64,000 nucleotides of DNA, taken from the NCBI GenBank assembly GCA_016711225.1, contig JADJTK010000026.1, positions 1-64,000 of the forward strand, in the 5' to 3' direction. This DNA comes from Opitutaceae bacterium (lineage in GTDB: Bacteria; Verrucomicrobiota; Verrucomicrobiia; Opitutales; Opitutaceae). The position numbers and the translations under genes were made by a program. Of this stretch, positions 1 to 9,229 are shown piece after piece. How positions within the stretch are numbered: the first letter of the stretch is position 1; every line of letters begins with the position of its first letter. The notes beneath the pieces are model-generated. The model searched no databases, was not told the DNA's origin, and saw only the letters and a list, made by a program, of their open reading frames with translations.

Positions 1-3000
1 GCGCGAGTAACCGACCCACAGATCGATCCCATCTTCCGACGGGCCATAGAAGGGCTTCGTCAGGTCGTAGGTACCATAGTTGCTGCTAGTGCCATAGACC
101 ATCGGATAGCCGATGATATTCTTGCTCTGCCAGCGATAGCCACCGCCGACAAACGCCCCCTTGAGCGTGCCGTCGAGGAAGGTGTAGTTGGCCACCAGAT
201 TGAAGCGCCACTTGCGGAGCTCCGCCACCGCGGCCCCATCCTGAAGCTTGGAGAGCGCGTACTGCCCGCGCCATCCAGCATAGGTCTGGCGAATCTCGTT
301 ACCGCGCACGTAGGCACCGTTGAACTGGCGCATATCGCCGGCGACGCCCAGCATCTGCGCGTCCATATAGGCCACGGTAGCGTCAAGGTCTGCCGAACCG
401 ACGTTGCTGCGCACGCCGGTGGTCTTGGCGGCATTGAAGGTGAGGCGGAGGCTCCGTGTCGGGTTGGCCGTGAACTCGAATTCATAGCCCTTCGAGAGGT
501 TGTCGGAGGTCAATGAGAGGCCCGGAGGAGCGATCCGACTGTACGACTGCAGCGAAGCCGGGACCGGGGAATACTGCGGAGCGTAGATCAACAGACCAGC
601 AGCGTCGACTCCGGTAGCAGTGGCCTCAAGGGTGGCCCGATCCGTCAGGGCACCCGCGGTCGTCGGCTGGCCCTGCGGGTACTGCCACGCGGAGAAGTAG
701 CCCTTCTCAGTCATAAACTTTTGGATGTTGTTCCACGCGGTGATGGACGCATCACGGTGCGAGGCGGCCTCCGCGGCCGTCTCCAGTGTCGTGTTGGCCG
801 GCTGCGGTGTGGCCGCCGGGTTGGTGTCGTCGAAGTCGGCGACCACCTTGCCGGTGGTGTTGTCGCGGAATCCTGGGTACCACTCGTACCGCTGGCCGTG
901 GCCGGTGGTCACCTTCTCGCGCGAGGCCCAATCATAACCGCCCAGTCGGTACAGCAGCACGTTGCGGAACTTGATGCCCTGATTGATCGTATTGGAGAGC
1001 CCGTCGAGGGAGGTGTCCATGCTGACATTCTTGCCCGAGGTCTCGTACTTCTGCAGGCGCATGGAGTATTTGCCGTCCTTGGTGGCAAGCGTGATACCAT
1101 ATTCCTTGGTCTCGCCGGAGGGATTCCCGATGACATTGCCGTAGAAATCGCTACGCGTGCTCGTCACCTGGAAGTTCTTCGACTTGTTGAAGGAGAGGCT
1201 GACGTTGAGCGGTAGCGGGTCCTTCCCCAGAAGCTTGTTCAAATGGACGACCACCCCGCCGGCGGTGGAGTGCGACTTGAAGATCTGGTCGGGCCTGTAG
1301 GTCGACGCCAGACGCCAGACACTGGGGTCTGTATTTAGGATACCGCGGTTGCTGCCGACTGCCACGGCGTCCGCGGACGTGCCATCCGCATTCTTGCCGG
1401 ACAAGGTTTTGACCTCATCGAAGCGCCAGCCGAGGGTGGGAACAATCGCATCATTCCACAGGTAGGCCTGCCACGTACCGGCATAGGACTTCACCTTGCG
1501 CTGCGCCTTGGAAGCACTGGTCAGCAGGCGCTCGTCCTTCCCGTCGTCGTAGCTCAGCAGGTCATCCTGGAAGTTGGAGTTCCAACCGACGTAGTTAGCG
1601 GGATTTGACGCCTGATAGGTGGGAGTGGCGTTGCTGATCAAGCGGGTCAGGCCAGCCGGCACCGTCCACGGATCACCGAAACCGACCGTCGATGCGGCAT
1701 TCCAGGTGGAGTTGAAGTGATAGATCTTGCCGGAGGTGAGCTCCACATCCTGGGTGATACCCGGAAGATTGGCCGCCACGGCATTGGCCGAACCGAGGTA
1801 GATGACAGCCACCGGCGGGCGTTCCTTGATGCTGACGCTGCTGCCACTGTTCTGGTTCCAATAGCCCGCCCACTCCTGACTGTGGGCATACATCTGCCAG
1901 GCGCGAGTTTCGGTGTCGAAAGTATCCTTGCTATAGACTCCATTGAAACGATGCCGGCCAAGCAGCTTCGTCATGAAGCTGTCCTTGCCGAACAGGTCCG
2001 CCGCCCGGAGCTCGCCGAAGAGCGAGGCCCGGAAGGCCTCGCGGGTGCTCACGTAGGAGTTGCCACTGCCGGGCCCGCCCACGACATACGCGCGGCCGAA
2101 GTTGGGATTGGAGGCTGACGCCGAAGCCTCGACGTCGGGACGATCCCCGAGGTTGCGCAGGATGTCGATGCCGAGAGCCGGATTGCTGAGCAGCGACTGG
2201 CCGCCGTTCTTGTACCACTGGCGGTCGTAGGTCACCTGAACACCGACACGATCACCCCACCCGGTCTGGGAGAAGTCGATATTGTAGGCGTTCCAATGGG
2301 CGAACTCCTTCTTGGTATCGCCATCAATCAGTTGATTGTAGAAGTCGAAGGTCGACGCGTCAGTAAGGGACTTGTCGCGGTACTGGCCATCCTGATAACC
2401 GGGAAGTGCAGCCTGGACCGCATAGGAGGCAAAACCCCGAATGCCCGGGAACTCATCCCCGTACCGCTGGCTGACGAGGGAATTGGAAGCGCCTTGAGCA
2501 ACGCCGGTGGTAGTACGCGCACCGCGATTCACGAATCCACCGTAGATCTGGTAGAGCTGGTTGCTGTTGCCATCGATGAACCAGATGGGCTGCTGCTGGT
2601 TGCCCGCCACCTGCGAAATCCAAGGATTGGAGGACGCGCCGACGTCGGTTGCATAATTGACTCCCGTCTTCCCCAAGCCGCTGGCGGCCGTGTACGAACC
2701 GTTGGCGTTCTGCTGCACCGCCCCATACCAAGGGGAAGTGTTGTCATAGGGGGTAAGGGTGCGGGGCCGGTTGGCCTTGATCTCACCGGCCTCATACTTG
2801 ACCTTGAAGCTCGTATTGAAACCTTTGGCCTTGATCAACTTCGGATCGAAGCGAAGGGCGAGGGAGAGGCGGTGGTCGTTCTCATAGGCCGGATCCTGCT
2901 GGAACTTCTTGTTGTCCAAGAGACCGGACACACGGAGGGAGAGCACCTCGTCGAGCAGCACGTGGTTGTAGTCGAGGCTGCCCCGCATGCTCCCGTAGGA

Positions 3001-3609
3001 ACCGTAACGCAGATCGACTTGGCCCCGGTTATTGAAGCCCGCATTGTTCACCGAGGCATTGATGATACCAGCCGGGCTCCCCAGACCGAACATGATCGCG
3101 TTTGCACCGCGCTGAATATCGACGCGCTCCACATTGTAGGAGTCCCACGGAATATCCGTGGTGAAGAAGTCGCGGGTATTGTCGGCCGAGGACAAACCGC
3201 GAACCCGCTGGTTAGCACTTGAACGACGAAGCGTGTCCGTCTCGCTGAGGATCTGGCCGTTCCCCAAACCGGAGTACGTGCCAAGGGTGCCGGCCACCTC
3301 GGTATTGGTCGTGTACTGCAGCAGGGTGGCGTTGTTGGTGGCGCCTACGTCCTGGAGGAACTCCTTGGTCACAACGCTGATCGAGGAACCAACGTCACGG
3401 AGTTCCGTGCGGATGCGGGTGCCGGCCAGCGTGTCGGTCGCAGCATAGCCCGAATCCGCGTTGGAGGTGACTTCGAAGGGCGAAAGCACCACCACCTCTT
3501 CTTCGGCGGCGGGGGCGGCGGCGGGCGCGGGCGCGGTCTGCGCGGCAAGCGGCCAAGCGCCCGTCAGGGCGAGCGCGGCATACACAGTCTTTTGTTTGGT
3601 CGGGTTCAT
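1..3609 (-). CDS. TonB-dependent receptor, C-terminus cut by the window edge
   Basis: This is an outer-membrane TonB-dependent receptor that would import a bulky ligand using energy from TonB-ExbB-ExbD. It starts at ATG 3609 (MNPTKQKTVYAALALTGAWP), has a hydrophobic signal peptide, then an alanine-proline-rich stretch and the segment EEEVVVLSPFEV that precedes the plug domain in many verrucomicrobial receptors. Plug features include DVGSSISVVTKEFLQDVGA and DIQRGANAIMFGLGSPAGII around residues 165-185. Many aromatic beta-strand segments follow. The frame is open for 1203 codons to position 1 and no stop is reached, so the last barrel strands and terminal aromatic residue lie outside. The substrate cannot be told from sequence. 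No SusD-like partner is seen upstream. Confidence 0.93.
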   Translation of the reverse strand, partial: MNPTKQKTVYAALALTGAWPLAAQTAPAPAAAPAAEEEVVVLSPFEVTSNADSGYAATDTLAGTRIRTELRDVGSSISVVTKEFLQDVGATNNATLLQYTTNTEVAGTLGTYSGLGNGQILSETDTLRRSSANQRVRGLSSADNTRDFFTTDIPWDSYNVERVDIQRGANAIMFGLGSPAGIINASVNNAGFNNRGQVDLRYGSYGSMRGSLDYNHVLLDEVLSLRVSGLLDNKKFQQDPAYENDHRLSLALRFDPKLIKAKGFNTSFKVKYEAGEIKANRPRTLTPYDNTSPWYGAVQQNANGSYTAASGLGKTGVNYATDVGASSNPWISQVAGNQQQPIWFIDGNSNQLYQIYGGFVNRGARTTTGVAQGASNSLVSQRYGDEFPGIRGFASYAVQAALPGYQDGQYRDKSLTDASTFDFYNQLIDGDTKKEFAHWNAYNIDFSQTGWGDRVGVQVTYDRQWYKNGGQSLLSNPALGIDILRNLGDRPDVEASASASNPNFGRAYVVGGPGSGNSYVSTREAFRASLFGELRAADLFGKDSFMTKLLGRHRFNGVYSKDTFDTETRAWQMYAHSQEWAGYWNQNSGSSVSIKERPPVAVIYLGSANAVAANLPGITQDVELTSGKIYHFNSTWNAASTVGFGDPWTVPAGLTRLISNATPTYQASNPANYVGWNSNFQDDLLSYDDGKDERLLTSASKAQRKVKSYAGTWQAYLWNDAIVPTLGWRFDEVKTLSGKNADGTSADAVAVGSNRGILNTDPSVWRLASTYRPDQIFKSHSTAGGVVVHLNKLLGKDPLPLNVSLSFNKSKNFQVTSTRSDFYGNVIGNPSGETKEYGITLATKDGKYSMRLQKYETSGKNVSMDTSLDGLSNTINQGIKFRNVLLYRLGGYDWASREKVTTGHGQRYEWYPGFRDNTTGKVVADFDDTNPAATPQPANTTLETAAEAASHRDASITAWNNIQKFMTEKGYFSAWQYPQGQPTTAGALTDRATLEATATGVDAAGLLIYAPQYSPVPASLQSYSRIAPPGLSLTSDNLSKGYEFEFTANPTRSLRLTFNAAKTTGVRSNVGSADLDATVAYMDAQMLGVAGDMRQFNGAYVRGNEIRQTYAGWRGQYALSKLQDGAAVAELRKWRFNLVANYTFLDGTLKGAFVGGGYRWQSKNIIGYPMVYGTSSNYGTYDLTKPFYGPSEDGIDLWVGYSR

Positions 3610-4041
3610 GATGGGAGTCTGGCCTCCGCGCCTAGGGTCCCGGAGTTTCCGAGGGCTCTACGCGGCGAGGCAGGTTCGTGGGCGATTGCTCTCTGGGGGT
3701 TTGGGTTAACGGACAATACCTGGGGATGTGAGGAACCAATCCTTCCGTCACATCGAGCCGGCAAAGGCTTCCGCAGTCACCGTTGACCAGTTCTCGCCAC
3801 CACTCCCTGGCGCGACAGCCCCGCCAGGATCCCTTCGCCCCATCGTATCTGTTGGCAGAATCCCCCGCTCCACTGGACTTTCCCGATGGCCATCCGCCCA
3901 CTACGGCTCGACGCCGCGGTACGGCCCCCTCGGCGCCCCTGGCGCTCGCGCGCGACGGATCGTATGCGCAGCCCGCTGGCCGCAGTGGTGACTGAGAGTC
4001 ACGCAGCGCTCGCGAGCGAATCGGCGCGGGCCGGGATTCAA
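3610..4041. other. Intergenic region upstream of the TonB receptor
   Basis: About 430 bases separate the receptor start from the stop of the LysM lipoprotein, which is on the same strand. I see no convincing gene, riboswitch core or clear -10/-35 pair. On the minus strand a GGAGG lies about 12 bases upstream of the receptor ATG and could be its ribosome binding site. The length suggests the receptor has its own promoter here. Confidence 0.5.
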
Positions 4042-4917
4042 TCAAGGCAGCTTGAGCGCCGTGCCGATCTTGAGCGGCGAATTGCGGTCGGAGAGCACGC
4101 CGCGGTTGGCCGCCACGATATCGTTCACCCGGCCACCATTGCCGTAGTACTGCCGGCTGATACTGAAAAGCGAATCGCCCTTCTGCACCGTGTGCACCCG
4201 GCCAGAAGTGGCGGGCGTGGTCACACCCGCTGGGGAGTTGGCCGGCGGCCGCACCGTCGCCACGGTCGCACCCGCTGGCGGACGGGTCGCCGGGGCCGGG
4301 GCGGCGACGGCCGGAGCGGGTTCGGGATCCGGCTCGGGCGCCACCTCCGGATCGGGCTCCGGCGCGGTGGAGGGGACGGCCGCGGCCGACCCGAAGCCAC
4401 CCGGCGGCTGCGTCGGCGCGGGCAGCCCTCGCATCTGCGCGACCTGCGTCTTGAGCTGGAAGTTCTCTTTCTGGAGACGCTCGACCGACTCCGTCATATC
4501 GAGCATGCGCATCTGGCCCTCATAGGGGCGGGCGGGCAGGGTCCGGGCGAACTCCTTGGTCGCAGTGTCGATCAGCTCGCGGGTGCGCGAGGCCTGCGGA
4601 CTGTTGGGACGGAGCGCCAAGTACTTGCGAAAGTGATAGATCGCTGCCACCGGATCCTTGATATGCTGGAGATAGAGGATACCGCACTCGAGGTGCGACT
4701 CGGGGGCGTCGCCGCCGCGCCGCTCGACCACCTTCAGGAAGGCGTCCAGGGCCTCCTGCGTGCGCCCGCTGCGCAGCAGCTGGGTGCCGCGCCGGTAGTG
4801 CGGCTCGTCGACCTCCGCCGCGAACGGCAGGCTGTCATTGGGCCGGCACCCGGGCAGCACCAGGACGCCGGTGATCACCAGCAGGACCAGCAGGAAGGCT
4901 GCAGCAACAGGACGCAT
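4042..4917 (-). CDS. LysM-domain lipoprotein with TPR-like segment
   Basis: This 291-residue protein is probably anchored in a membrane and binds peptidoglycan. Residues 1-24 form a lipoprotein signal ending LVLPGC, with Cys24 as the likely lipidated residue (Pro at -2 is atypical). Residues 35-115 form helical TPR-like repeats (HYRRGTQLLRSGRTQEALDAF, then a second unit). A coiled-coil-like stretch follows near 143-165, then a Pro/Ala/Glu-rich linker. The last 50 residues form one LysM domain (HTVQKGDSLFSISRQYYG). The architecture resembles cell-envelope scaffold or division-associated proteins; the exact role is unknown. It is divergent from kdsD, which begins 83 bases away. Confidence 0.85.
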   Translation of the reverse strand: MRPVAAAFLLVLLVITGVLVLPGCRPNDSLPFAAEVDEPHYRRGTQLLRSGRTQEALDAFLKVVERRGGDAPESHLECGILYLQHIKDPVAAIYHFRKYLALRPNSPQASRTRELIDTATKEFARTLPARPYEGQMRMLDMTESVERLQKENFQLKTQVAQMRGLPAPTQPPGGFGSAAAVPSTAPEPDPEVAPEPDPEPAPAVAAPAPATRPPAGATVATVRPPANSPAGVTTPATSGRVHTVQKGDSLFSISRQYYGNGGRVNDIVAANRGVLSDRNSPLKIGTALKLP

Positions 4918-5000
4918 GACGAACTGGGGACAGGAAATTGGCTTTGAACGACGGACAGGGAACCGTAGGTTGGCCCGCGAGTCCTGCGACTCAATTCTTG

Positions 5001-5990
5001 ATGAGCCTCGACGCCGCCACCGTTCTCGCCAAAGCGCGAGCCTGCCTGGAAACCGAAACTGCCGCCCTCACCGCGACCGCCGCCGGCCTGGACGGACGCT
5101 TCGTGGACGCCCTGCGCGCGGTCGAGGAAACTGTCGCCACTGGTCGCAAACTCATCTTTTCCGGCGTGGGCAAGTCGGCCCACATCGCCGAGAAGATCGT
5201 GGCCACGCTCAACAGCATCGGCGCTCCCGCCCTGTTTCTCGACGCCACCCAGGCGCTGCACGGCGATCTTGGCCTCTGTGCCGAGGGCGATCTGGCCGTG
5301 CTGATCAGCAACAGCGGGCAGACCGAGGAGCTCCTTCGCCTGTGCCCTTTGCTGCGGCGCTTCGGAGTGCGCCTGATCGCCCTCACCAGCCAAGAATCCT
5401 CCCCCTTGGCCCAAGCCTGCGAGCAGCACCTGCTCTACAAGGTGCCCAAGGAGGCCTGCCCCCTGCGCTTGGCCCCCACGGCCAGCACCACCGCAGCCCT
5501 CGCCTTGGGCGACGCGCTCGCCATGGTCCTGCTCGAGAGCCGCGGGCTTACCCGCGAGGACTTCGCCCGCTTCCACCCGGCCGGCAATCTCGGCATGGTG
5601 CTCCTGCTCAGGGTCGACGACATCATGCGCACCGGGGAGCGCCTGCCCGTGCTCGCGCAAACCGCCACCACCCAGGAGGCCATCCTCGCAATGACCCGCG
5701 CCAAAGCCGGCAGCCTCGCGGTGACCAATCCGGCCGATGGCCGATTGACCGGAATCTTCACCGACGGGGACTTCCGCCGCAGCGCGCTCACCGGCCCGGA
5801 CTTCCTGCAACGGCCCGTGTCCGACTTCATGACACGTTCGCCCAAAACGATCGCTTCGGGTCTGCTCGCGATCGAGGCGCTGAAGCTCTTCGAGCAGCAC
5901 AAGATCGACGACCTGCTGGTCGTCGACGCAGCGCAGCGCCCGGTCGGCCTGGTGGACAACCAGGACCTGCCAAAGCTGAAGTTCTATTGA
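5001..5990 (+). CDS. kdsD: Arabinose-5-phosphate isomerase (KDO synthesis)
   Basis: The enzyme interconverts ribulose 5-phosphate and arabinose 5-phosphate, the first step toward KDO for lipopolysaccharide. The N-terminal SIS domain carries FSGVGKSAHIAEKI, LFLDATQALHGDLG and ISNSGQTEELL. Two CBS domains follow in the last 125 residues (VDDIMRTGERLPV and VSDFMTRSPKTI). Starting at ATG 5001 gives 329 residues, the usual family length; an in-frame TTG at 4938 would add 21 residues with no homologous character. The gene stands alone between divergent lipoprotein and convergent yjbQ genes. kdsA lies elsewhere in this window, at about 29 kb, and is interrupted. Confidence 0.95.
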   Translation: MSLDAATVLAKARACLETETAALTATAAGLDGRFVDALRAVEETVATGRKLIFSGVGKSAHIAEKIVATLNSIGAPALFLDATQALHGDLGLCAEGDLAVLISNSGQTEELLRLCPLLRRFGVRLIALTSQESSPLAQACEQHLLYKVPKEACPLRLAPTASTTAALALGDALAMVLLESRGLTREDFARFHPAGNLGMVLLLRVDDIMRTGERLPVLAQTATTQEAILAMTRAKAGSLAVTNPADGRLTGIFTDGDFRRSALTGPDFLQRPVSDFMTRSPKTIASGLLAIEALKLFEQHKIDDLLVVDAAQRPVGLVDNQDLPKLKFY

Positions 5991-6096
5991 GCGGCTCGAG
6001 CGAAGCCTCGCCCTCCGGGAGCTCCGTCCCTCCATCAGAAGCGCCTTTCCCGGCGCCGGGGCTCCGGTCGACCTGTCCGTACCACGGCTTCTGAAA

Positions 6097-6516
6097 TCAC
6101 TCGCCCAGGACAGTGACGATCAAGCCGCGCTGGTGGGACCCGGTGCGATGCTCCCACAAAAAGACCCCTTGCCAGGAGCCGAGCATCAACCGCCCTTCGG
6201 CGAACGGCACCGACTCCGACGTGCGGGTGAGCGCCATCTTGATGTGGCCGGGCATGTCGTCGGGGCCCTCAGCGGTGTGGGAGAAGCAGGGATCGTCGGC
6301 CGGCACCAACCGGTCCAGCCAGGCCTCGAGATCGACGCGCGCCGACGGGTCGGCGTTCTCGAAGATCACCAGACTGCAGCTGGTGTGCCGGCAGAAGAGA
6401 TTGACCAATCCGCGCGACAGCCCGCTGCGCCGCACCTCGGCGGCGAGACGGTCGGTGATCTCATAGGTTCCTGGGCCCTCGGTGGCGACTGTGATGGAGG
6501 CCTGGTGGACGGACAT
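6097..6516 (-). CDS. yjbQ: YjbQ/UPF0047 family protein
   Basis: This is a 139-residue single-domain protein of the YjbQ (UPF0047) family, some members of which show weak thiamine-phosphate synthase activity; the physiological role is unsettled. Family marks are GLVNLFCRHTSCSLVIFENADPS, SHTAEGPDDMPGHIK and the C-terminal GSWQGVFLWEHRTG. The conserved His and Cys of RHTSCS and the later HIK and EHR positions are present. ATG 6516 was chosen because the frame further upstream encodes no family-like residues. It lies convergent to kdsD. Confidence 0.9.
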   Translation of the reverse strand: MSVHQASITVATEGPGTYEITDRLAAEVRRSGLSRGLVNLFCRHTSCSLVIFENADPSARVDLEAWLDRLVPADDPCFSHTAEGPDDMPGHIKMALTRTSESVPFAEGRLMLGSWQGVFLWEHRTGSHQRGLIVTVLGE

Positions 6517-6610
6517 GGTGGAATCCACAAACCAACAGGTCGGGGCGTCCCCGGCGAGCGAAACCAGCGGCTGGCCCCGAAAGTCCCACCTCCCTATGCC
6601 CCGACGCCGA

Positions 6611-7438
6611 TCAGAACTTGATCGAGACGCTGGTGCCCTTGACGCCGAACCGCGAATCCAAGTCACGGAGCTGACGGTCGCTCAGGGTGCGTCCCGAGCG
6701 GTCGCCTCCGGCACCCGCGCGCAGAGCGCCGCTCTGGGCCGTAGCCACCGCATGCTGGTTCGAAACGGGGAAGTCCATCGAGGCGAGCTGCAGCACCCGG
6801 GCATCGGATTGCTCGGCCGAAAGCTCGCGCACCATCTCACTGAAACGCGAGGTCCAAGAACTGTTGGGCGGGCGAGTCTCCCGGGCGACCGAGCGCGAGG
6901 GATACACTGCACTGACGCGATAGGGTGGCACCTCGCTGTACGCGAGAGAGGCAGCCGACCACGGCAAGGCGTGCTCGACGGCCTGCACCACCTCCGTGCG
7001 CGCCGACTGCGGCAAAGAATCGGTGTGGGTCTCGGCCAGAGCGGGCGCCATCTGCGAGCCTTCGTCGTACTGCTGCTCCGGAGCCGTCGCGGCCACCTGC
7101 ACCACCGGCAGCGGTGGCGCAGACTCGGCCACCGGAATCGTCCGGGGCGGGAGGGCGGCTACCTGTGTTTCCGGCTTGGAACGGCCGGGAATCTGCAAAA
7201 CCACCAGCGCCACTGCGGCCGCGGCCGTGGCGGGCACCGCCCAGCGCATCCCACGGAACAGCACCGGCCGCACGCGCGCCCAGCCCTGCGGGCGTTGCAT
7301 GAGCGCGGCGAGCTGCTTCTGGCGCAGCCCCCGATCGAATTCCTCCCAAAATTCCGGTGACGGCCGCTCCGCGCGCTTGAAACGCAGTAGGTCCTCGAGC
7401 GTCGGGCGGGGGGGCGGTTGGTGCGGTGCGGAGCTCAT
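6611..7438 (-). CDS. Single-pass membrane protein paired with ECF sigma factor (putative anti-sigma partner)
   Basis: This 275-residue protein is encoded directly after an ECF sigma gene: its ATG at 7438 is two bases past the sigma stop, so the two are almost certainly co-translated. Residues 1-65 are cytoplasmic and charged (TLEDLLRFKRAERPSPEFWE), one membrane helix lies near 68-85 (AVPATAAAAVALVVLQI), and the remainder is a low-complexity outer region ending DRQLRDLDSRFGVKGTSVSI. The one-helix layout and gene order fit an anti-sigma factor, but I see no zinc-binding HxxxCxxC motif, so that role is inferred from context. A TTG two codons upstream is an alternative start. Confidence 0.75.
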   Translation of the reverse strand: MSSAPHQPPPRPTLEDLLRFKRAERPSPEFWEEFDRGLRQKQLAALMQRPQGWARVRPVLFRGMRWAVPATAAAAVALVVLQIPGRSKPETQVAALPPRTIPVAESAPPLPVVQVAATAPEQQYDEGSQMAPALAETHTDSLPQSARTEVVQAVEHALPWSAASLAYSEVPPYRVSAVYPSRSVARETRPPNSSWTSRFSEMVRELSAEQSDARVLQLASMDFPVSNQHAVATAQSGALRAGAGGDRSGRTLSDRQLRDLDSRFGVKGTSVSIKF

Positions 7439-7440
7439 GT

Positions 7441-8073
7441 TCAACGTTTCAGCAGATCCTGCAAGTCAGCCTGCAGCTGGAGTTTGGCGTAGTGGAGACG
7501 CGAGCGCACCGTGCCCTCGGTGCTGTCCATGACGTCGGCAATCTCGGCGTGGCTGAGTCCATCGATCTCGAATAAAGTAATGACGGTTCGATGCTTGATA
7601 GACAGTTTTTGGAACGCCTCGTTCAATCTTTGCTGAAGATCGCGCGAATAGATCTCCTTTTCGGCGCCGGCCTCCACTGCCAACTGAGCCAGCCACTCGG
7701 GGGTCTTCTCCTCCTCGGAGGCCTGCTCGATGCTGAAAAAGGTCCGCAGGCGGTTCTTGCGCAGGTGGGTGTGGGCGGTGTTCACCGCTATCCGATATAG
7801 CCAGGTGAAGAACGAGGACTGCCCCCCGAAACGGTGGATCGACTGGAAAGCCTTGATGAAGGCGTCCTGGGTCAGATCGGCGGCATCCTCCCGGTTCGAG
7901 GTCAGATTGTAGACGATCGAGTAGATACGCTCACGGTACTTGCGCACCAACTGGTCGAAGGCCGCCACGTTCCCTGCCCGCACCTCCTGCACGACCAACG
8001 CGTCGACGTCGGCCTCCGCCTTGCGCTCAGGCGAGGCGACCAGCAAACGACCGACAGCTTTGATCAGTTCCAT
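7441..8073 (-). CDS. ECF RNA polymerase sigma factor
   Basis: This 210-residue sigma-70-family factor of the extracytoplasmic type directs RNA polymerase to a stress or envelope regulon. Region 2 includes AFDQLVRKYRERIYSIVYNL, DLTQDAFIKAFQSIHRF and the aromatic-rich SFFTWLYRIAVNTAHTHLRK. Region 4 has the helix-turn-helix FEIDGLSHAEIADVMDSTEG followed by VRSRLHYAKLQL. ATG 8073 gives a normal-length protein; the longer reading frame adds only Pro/Arg-rich residues. It heads a two-gene unit with the membrane protein downstream, the common sigma/anti-sigma order. Confidence 0.92.
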   Translation of the reverse strand: MELIKAVGRLLVASPERKAEADVDALVVQEVRAGNVAAFDQLVRKYRERIYSIVYNLTSNREDAADLTQDAFIKAFQSIHRFGGQSSFFTWLYRIAVNTAHTHLRKNRLRTFFSIEQASEEEKTPEWLAQLAVEAGAEKEIYSRDLQQRLNEAFQKLSIKHRTVITLFEIDGLSHAEIADVMDSTEGTVRSRLHYAKLQLQADLQDLLKR

Positions 8074-8146
8074 GAAGAGAGGGAGGCGGGGGCGACAAGC
8101 TAGGGCCGGACGCAGCGCTGGCAAGTCCGGGAACGCAGGCAAAGGA

Positions 8147-9178
8147 TCAGACGGGAGCTAAAAGTTTGTCGAGTTGACCCTCAAGATACGCGGCGAGTTC
8201 CCGCAACAACCCCACAGCGGGCAATTCCGACCAGTCGGCCAGCTCGGCCAACGCGGCCGCGATCTCGGCCCGCCCCTCCTCGACCACCGATCGAAGGACC
8301 CCGGTCTCGGCCATCCTTGCGGCGATGGTGGCACCAGCCTCCGCCGCACCGCTGCGCAGCTGCTGTAGGAGCCGCTCGCGTTCCGCCGCCCCGACCCGCT
8401 CCAACAGGCACAGCACCGGCAGGGTGAGTTTGCCGCTCGCCCAATCGGTACCCAGCGTCTTGCCGGCCGCCTCGGCCGAGGATACAAAATCGGTGAGGTC
8501 GTCGTAGATCTGGTAACCGATGCCTAGGCGGCGCCCGAAGCGACCAGCGGCCTCGACAAAAGCATCGGGGCTGCCCCCCAGCCGCGCGCCAAGTCGGCAC
8601 GACACATGGAAGAGCTCGGCTGTCTTCAAGTCGATGATTCGCCGGTAGCGTTCCCGCGACGGCTCCGCCCCCGGGCCGCCGAGCGTTTGCACGATCTCAC
8701 CGGTGCAAACCTGCCGGGTGGCCACCGCCACACTCTGGCAGACCTCGGTCGTGGGAAACTGGGTCGAAAGCCACACTGACTGGGCGAACAGCGCGTCGCC
8801 CAGCAACACCGCCACATCCGGCCCCTCCTTGGACGACACCGTGGCGCGACCACGGCGTAGAATCGCGTGGTCCATGATGTCGTCGTGCACGAGCGTCGCC
8901 AGATGCGTCATCTCCACCACCGCGGCCACCCGTACCAGCAGCGGCTCCGGCGTGGGGCGACCGCTCCAGCCGGCCATGAAGACCAGCAACGGGCGCAGCC
9001 GCTTGCCGGTGGACTCGAGACAGTAGGCGGCCAAGTCGCGCACCTCCGGTTCAAAATGAGCCACCTGCTCCCGCAACACTTCGTCGAGGGCGCGCATCCC
9101 GGGCCGAAGTAGCTCTAGCAACGCCGCGAAGTTGCGCGGCGGAGGCTGCTTTGGGCTCGACGAATTCGGCACCGACAT
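8147..9178 (-). CDS. Trans-polyprenyl diphosphate synthase
   Basis: This is a trans-isoprenyl diphosphate synthase that extends an allylic diphosphate with isopentenyl diphosphate, probably making the side chain of the respiratory quinone. The 343 residues show both aspartate-rich motifs: the first HDDIMD at Asp99, Asp100 and Asp103, the second YDDLTD at Asp226, Asp227 and Asp230. Substrate features GKRLRP and the LKTAELF segment are intact. Chain length cannot be read reliably from sequence; octaprenyl or heptaprenyl products are plausible. It lies 70 bases upstream of the sigma gene on the same strand and may or may not be co-transcribed with it. Confidence 0.92.
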   Translation of the reverse strand: MSVPNSSSPKQPPPRNFAALLELLRPGMRALDEVLREQVAHFEPEVRDLAAYCLESTGKRLRPLLVFMAGWSGRPTPEPLLVRVAAVVEMTHLATLVHDDIMDHAILRRGRATVSSKEGPDVAVLLGDALFAQSVWLSTQFPTTEVCQSVAVATRQVCTGEIVQTLGGPGAEPSRERYRRIIDLKTAELFHVSCRLGARLGGSPDAFVEAAGRFGRRLGIGYQIYDDLTDFVSSAEAAGKTLGTDWASGKLTLPVLCLLERVGAAERERLLQQLRSGAAEAGATIAARMAETGVLRSVVEEGRAEIAAALAELADWSELPAVGLLRELAAYLEGQLDKLLAPV

Positions 9179-9229
9179 GCTCGCTAGGTTGAGAACGGGT
9201 TTGGAAATGGCTAACCAATACTAAGCACG

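Noticed and set aside
3610..4041. Cobalamin riboswitch upstream of the TonB receptor
   Set aside because: No B12-box-like core was recognisable.
4875..6035. A 386-codon minus-strand frame opposite kdsD
   Set aside because: Antisense shadow of kdsD with Gly/Glu/Gln-rich, motif-free translation.
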